From Candidatus Omnitrophota bacterium (GTDB taxonomy: Bacteria > Omnitrophota > Gorgyraeia > Gygaellales > JAQTUX01), in NCBI GenBank assembly GCA_028707125.1, contig JAQTUX010000001.1, positions 304,707 to 368,706 of the forward strand: 64,000 bases of DNA, in the 5' to 3' direction. A program made the translations under genes and the position numbers. The notes under the pieces were generated by a model. It searched no databases. It had not been told where the DNA came from and was given only the letters and a program-made list of their open reading frames with translations. Shown here in pieces: positions 61,205 through 64,000 of the stretch (the first letter of the stretch is position 1; every line of letters starts with the position of its first letter).

Positions 61205-64000
61205 CGCCATTATTGTAACCCATAACGCCAGGGAACATACAAAGCGCCTGCTGGATTCTTTGCGCGGCCTGGATTTCCCCAAAAGAGAACTGGAAATAAT
61301 CCTGGTTGATAATGTCTCAACCGACGGCACTGTTGAGTTTGTCGGCAGTGATTACCCGGAAGTGATTATTCAGAAGAACAGCGTGAATAATTATTGCCGC
61401 GCAAACAATATCGGCATAAGGTCGGCCAGGGGCGAATTCGTAGTGTTGATAAACAGCGATGTTGTCCTGGACAGGGACTGGCTTAAGCGCCTGGTTGAGG
61501 CAATGCAGGCAGACGGGTCAATTGCCGGGGCCTGCGGCAAGATGCTTACAGACGACGGCAGGATCCAGAACGCGGGACTATCGCGCCTGCCTAATTTTTA
61601 CTGGGATGAAAGGGGCTCCGGAGAACCCGGAGACAGCCATAACAGGGAAAAAGAGATAGATGCTATTGCCGGAAGCGCGGTCTTATACAGGAAGGCGCAC
61701 CTGGAAAAGATAGGGCTGTTTGACGAAGATTTCATAATGTACGGGGAAGATGTGGACGCGGCCTTGCGCTTGAGGCAGGAGGGTTTCAAACTGGTATATA
61801 TTCCCGAGGCAGTAGCGTATCACAAAGTCCACGGCAGCGGCAGCGAAGAATTGGCGCGGTATTACATAGAGCGTAACCGCCTCCTTTACATAGCCAAACA
61901 TTTTCCCTACAAATTAAGCAGCGCCTTATTCGGCAGCGGATATTTTACCGCCGCAAAGGACACGAAGTCCTTGAGCCGGCTTTTCTCCGTGCTCCCGGAT
62001 ATTACCGCGAAGCTGGCCAAACATCACAAGCCGGATGATCTAAGGGATATTCTGCCTGAGATACTGGAAGAGATCCAGAGCATCGCTTACAGGGAGCACA
62101 AGGCGCTGCAGGAGCGGCTGAATTTTGAGACAAAGGAATATCTGGATTTGAGAGAGCAATACGAGAAGGCGGACTTTGAGTTGAAGCAGAAAAGAGAGGA
62201 TGCCAGCCGCGCTGCCGTTGAATTCGGCATAAACCGCGTTGAGGCAGACAGGTTAAAAGCCGAAATAGACAGGCTGGAAAAAAACATAGCCGGATTATCC
62301 GGGCAATTGAAGACGGGTACAGAAGAACTTGCCAAATATGAAAAGCTGCTTGGTGATAAAGAAGGACAGTTGAACCTGCTGATAACTGAAAAAGAGGCGG
62401 AAAAAATACGGCTGCAGGAGGAAACAGGCAGGGTCAGGGAGCAGCTGAATTCCCGGATTGAAGAGCTCACCTTGCAGAATAAGAGCTTGTCTGAAGAAGG
62501 GCAAGAGGCAGCCAGGTTAAAAGAAGAGATCAGGGTTGTTAAGGAGGCGCTTTCTGTAAGGGAAGAGGAGATCAGCGTCATTAAGCGCCAGCTTGTAGAG
62601 ATGACCGATAGATTTAATTCTAATTGCAGGGAGCTTGCCCAGGCGTACGAAACCGTGGCCCAAAGGGACAGGCATCTGCACACAAAGCAGGATGAGATAG
62701 ATATCCTGAAGCAGCAATTAGAAGGATTTTCCGGGCAGCTCAAGACATATGAAGGTCAGCTTCAACTCAAGGAAAAGGAGATCGGGCAGGTAACCGCGGA
62801 CAGGCATTCGCTCCAGGGCCAATTTGATACTCTGATGTCCCGGATAAATGACCTTACCGGCCAGGTCAACTCTCGCGATGAAGAGATTTCCCGTAAGGAC
62901 GCTCAGCTTGCCCAGAGGGGCGCCCGGATCGCCGAGCAGGATGCGCAATTAAGCGGCCTCAGGCAGGAATTGGATGGGCTTTCCAACCAGATGCAGGCCG
63001 GCCTGCAGGAGATATCCGCTAAGAAAGAAGAGATCAACCGCTTAATGGCGGAAAGGGAGTCCGCTAACGCTGAGATCAGCCATAAGGATTCAGAGATAGG
63101 CCGCATAAAGGAGGAGCTCTCTACCTTATCCGCTCTTTTCCGCTCCCGCGTTGATGAGCTGCTGCTTAAAGACGGCGAGCTCATTCGCAACAAGGAACAT
63201 ATGAACATCCTCAGATTAGAGACGGAAGGCACAAGCCAGCATCTGAGGGAGGTGTTAAAGAAGATCGATGATAAAGACAAGGATATATTTGAGTTAAAGC
63301 AGAAAATTGAGGGCTTGAACAAAGATTTTCAGGCCAAAGTAGAGGAATTGAATGTCCTTAATTATAGATTGAATGATAATGAAGGCCGGCTTGCCGCCGC
63401 GAAAGAAGAGCTGGCCTCTCTCACGGATAAGTTCAACTCAACCTGTAAGGAGCTTACCAAGGCATATGAAGACCTGCATCAGAAGGAAAGCGACCTGCAG
63501 AAAAGCGATGAAGAAAACAGCCGCCTGGCCGTTGAAAAGGAATCAATAAGCTTAGAGCTTGAGGGTATCAGATCGCGGGTGGCTGAGCTTAACGAACAGC
63601 TTCAATCCCGCGTGGAAGAGCTCTCCCAGAAGGACTCGCAGCTTGCCGAGCGAGACGCGCAGCTCTCCGAGAAGGACTCAGAGATAGGCCGCATAAAGGA
63701 GGAGCTCTCTACTCTCTCATCCCACTTCCGCTCCCGCGTTGATGAGCTGCTGCTTAAAGACGGCGAGCTCATTGAAACAAAGGCGCAGCTTGATAAATTC
63801 CAGGAAGAGGTCAACCGCCTGGACTCCCAGCTTAAGGAGCGGATAGGTGAATTCAATACAGCCAGCGAGAAGATCAAAGAGCAGGAAGGATATATAGAAG
63901 AACTCAGAAGACAGTCAGAGGATCTCTCCGGACAGCTCAGGGAGCGCATGGATGAGCTCAGGCGCGCCTACGAGGACAGGGACGGAAAGCTCGCAGAGCG
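61197..64000 (+). CDS. Glycosyltransferase family 2 fused to long coiled coil, 3' end cut by window
   Basis: The protein opens VSAIIVTHNAREHTKRLLDS after a TTG start at 61197 with GGGAGGGA seven bases upstream, overlapping the previous gene by eight bases. Residues 1 to about 270 are a GT2 domain (VDNVSTDGT; LINSDVVLD; FIMYGEDVDAALRLRQEG). From about residue 295 to the edge (over 930 residues) runs an unbroken heptad-rich coiled coil. A 33-residue unit starting DSEIGRIKEELSTLS appears twice. The long rod may measure chain length, hold a complex together, or span a distance, like coiled-coil glycan rulers (WbdD is one example). The frame runs through the window end, so the length is unknown. 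Confidence 0.85.
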   Translation, partial: MVSAIIVTHNAREHTKRLLDSLRGLDFPKRELEIILVDNVSTDGTVEFVGSDYPEVIIQKNSVNNYCRANNIGIRSARGEFVVLINSDVVLDRDWLKRLVEAMQADGSIAGACGKMLTDDGRIQNAGLSRLPNFYWDERGSGEPGDSHNREKEIDAIAGSAVLYRKAHLEKIGLFDEDFIMYGEDVDAALRLRQEGFKLVYIPEAVAYHKVHGSGSEELARYYIERNRLLYIAKHFPYKLSSALFGSGYFTAAKDTKSLSRLFSVLPDITAKLAKHHKPDDLRDILPEILEEIQSIAYREHKALQERLNFETKEYLDLREQYEKADFELKQKREDASRAAVEFGINRVEADRLKAEIDRLEKNIAGLSGQLKTGTEELAKYEKLLGDKEGQLNLLITEKEAEKIRLQEETGRVREQLNSRIEELTLQNKSLSEEGQEAARLKEEIRVVKEALSVREEEISVIKRQLVEMTDRFNSNCRELAQAYETVAQRDRHLHTKQDEIDILKQQLEGFSGQLKTYEGQLQLKEKEIGQVTADRHSLQGQFDTLMSRINDLTGQVNSRDEEISRKDAQLAQRGARIAEQDAQLSGLRQELDGLSNQMQAGLQEISAKKEEINRLMAERESANAEISHKDSEIGRIKEELSTLSALFRSRVDELLLKDGELIRNKEHMNILRLETEGTSQHLREVLKKIDDKDKDIFELKQKIEGLNKDFQAKVEELNVLNYRLNDNEGRLAAAKEELASLTDKFNSTCKELTKAYEDLHQKESDLQKSDEENSRLAVEKESISLELEGIRSRVAELNEQLQSRVEELSQKDSQLAERDAQLSEKDSEIGRIKEELSTLSSHFRSRVDELLLKDGELIETKAQLDKFQEEVNRLDSQLKERIGEFNTASEKIKEQEGYIEELRRQSEDLSGQLRERMDELRRAYEDRDGKLAE
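63087..63185 (+). repeat. 99-base direct repeat, copy 1, in coiled coil
   Basis: Nearly identical to 63675-63773, with a few differences clustered in the middle. It encodes DSEIGRIKEELSTLS..RSRVDELLLKDGEL. The copies are 588 bases, or 196 codons, apart. Confidence 0.9.
63675..63773 (+). repeat. 99-base direct repeat, copy 2, in coiled coil
   Basis: Second copy of the element at 63087-63185. The distance of 196 codons is exactly 28 heptads, so the coiled-coil register is preserved between copies. Confidence 0.9.

Noticed and set aside
63087-63773. CRISPR-like or mobile repeat
   Set aside because: Only two copies, in frame, within a coiled-coil gene; they encode the same heptad unit.
62087-63949. 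Long minus-strand ORFs, Ser-rich
   Set aside because: They are the antisense of the Glu/Lys/Leu-rich coiled coil and show no domain or ribosome binding site.
1-64000. tRNA, rRNA, riboswitch, insertion sequence or phage genes
   Set aside because: I looked through gaps and gene content and saw none; the gaps are too short for a cobalamin riboswitch, despite the many B12-type enzymes.

Overview
The window is a nearly unbroken plus-strand run of tightly packed, often overlapping genes from a bacterium, with two minus-strand genes at 52.1-54.8 kb. The envelope genes (O-antigen ligase, Wzm/Wzt-type ABC transporter, WecA-like and TagA-like enzymes, secreted TPR proteins) point to a Gram-negative or other diderm cell. 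The very high number of radical SAM (rSAM) and cobalamin-binding-type rSAM enzymes, with oxygen-independent UbiU/UbiV-like proteins, points to an anaerobe. I suspect an uncultivated lineage of the Omnitrophota or PVC type, but the window holds no rRNA or other marker gene and I cannot prove it.

Layout. (1) 0-7.8 kb: five rSAM genes (two tandem B12-type paralogues, two SPASM-like paralogues, one long rSAM), then an SGNH hydrolase with a TPR insert. The first gene is cut by the left edge. (2) 7.75-15.1 kb: a good sigma70 promoter, a possible 35-residue membrane peptide, then a polysaccharide locus (GT4, O-antigen ligase-TPR fusion, two GT2, GT4, initiating sugar transferase). (3) 15.1-17.1 kb: a DUF362 protein and a secreted protein of unknown function. 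(4) 17.1-29.1 kb: an rSAM related to pyruvate-formate-lyase activase, a methyltransferase, a HemW-like rSAM, a GT-C membrane enzyme, a UbiU/UbiV-like pair, a second SGNH-TPR protein, two small rSAMs and a B12-type rSAM. (5) 29.1-35.9 kb: the core of what looks like a new RiPP (ribosomally made, modified peptide) pathway. It has a promoter, a PqqD-like recognition protein, two rSAM/SPASM enzymes, a 67-residue Cys/Trp-rich precursor candidate, a third rSAM/SPASM enzyme, a second UbiU/UbiV-like pair and an HPr-kinase-like kinase. (6) 35.9-54.8 kb: six more rSAMs on the plus strand, a PRMT-like methyltransferase, a third SGNH-TPR protein, an ABC exporter, an S24/S26 peptidase, a GT-C enzyme and a TagA-like transferase, then a minus-strand nucleotidyltransferase and a minus-strand B12-type rSAM. 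(7) 54.9-64 kb: a small periplasmic protein, a GT4 gene broken in a T9 tract, a WecA-like enzyme, a UDP-galactopyranose-mutase-like flavoprotein, a Wzm/Wzt transporter with a separately encoded sugar-binding domain, and a GT2 fused to a long coiled coil that runs off the right edge.

How the genes may work together. I count 20 rSAM proteins in 64 kb. In the core, PqqD would present the precursor to the three rSAM/SPASM enzymes, and the UbiU/UbiV-like pair could add oxygen-independent hydroxylations. The HPrK-like protein could phosphorylate the peptide, which ends in Ser-Ser, and the S24/S26 peptidase and ABC transporter could cleave and export it. These roles are inferred from family and neighbourhood. 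The flanking polysaccharide genes suggest the product is envelope-associated or that the locus sits in a cell-surface island.

I see no tRNA, rRNA, CRISPR array, insertion sequence, integrase or origin. No stretch longer than 300 bases lacks a gene. The largest non-coding gaps are about 120 bases (54828-54949) and 100 bases (55361-55460); both hold promoters.
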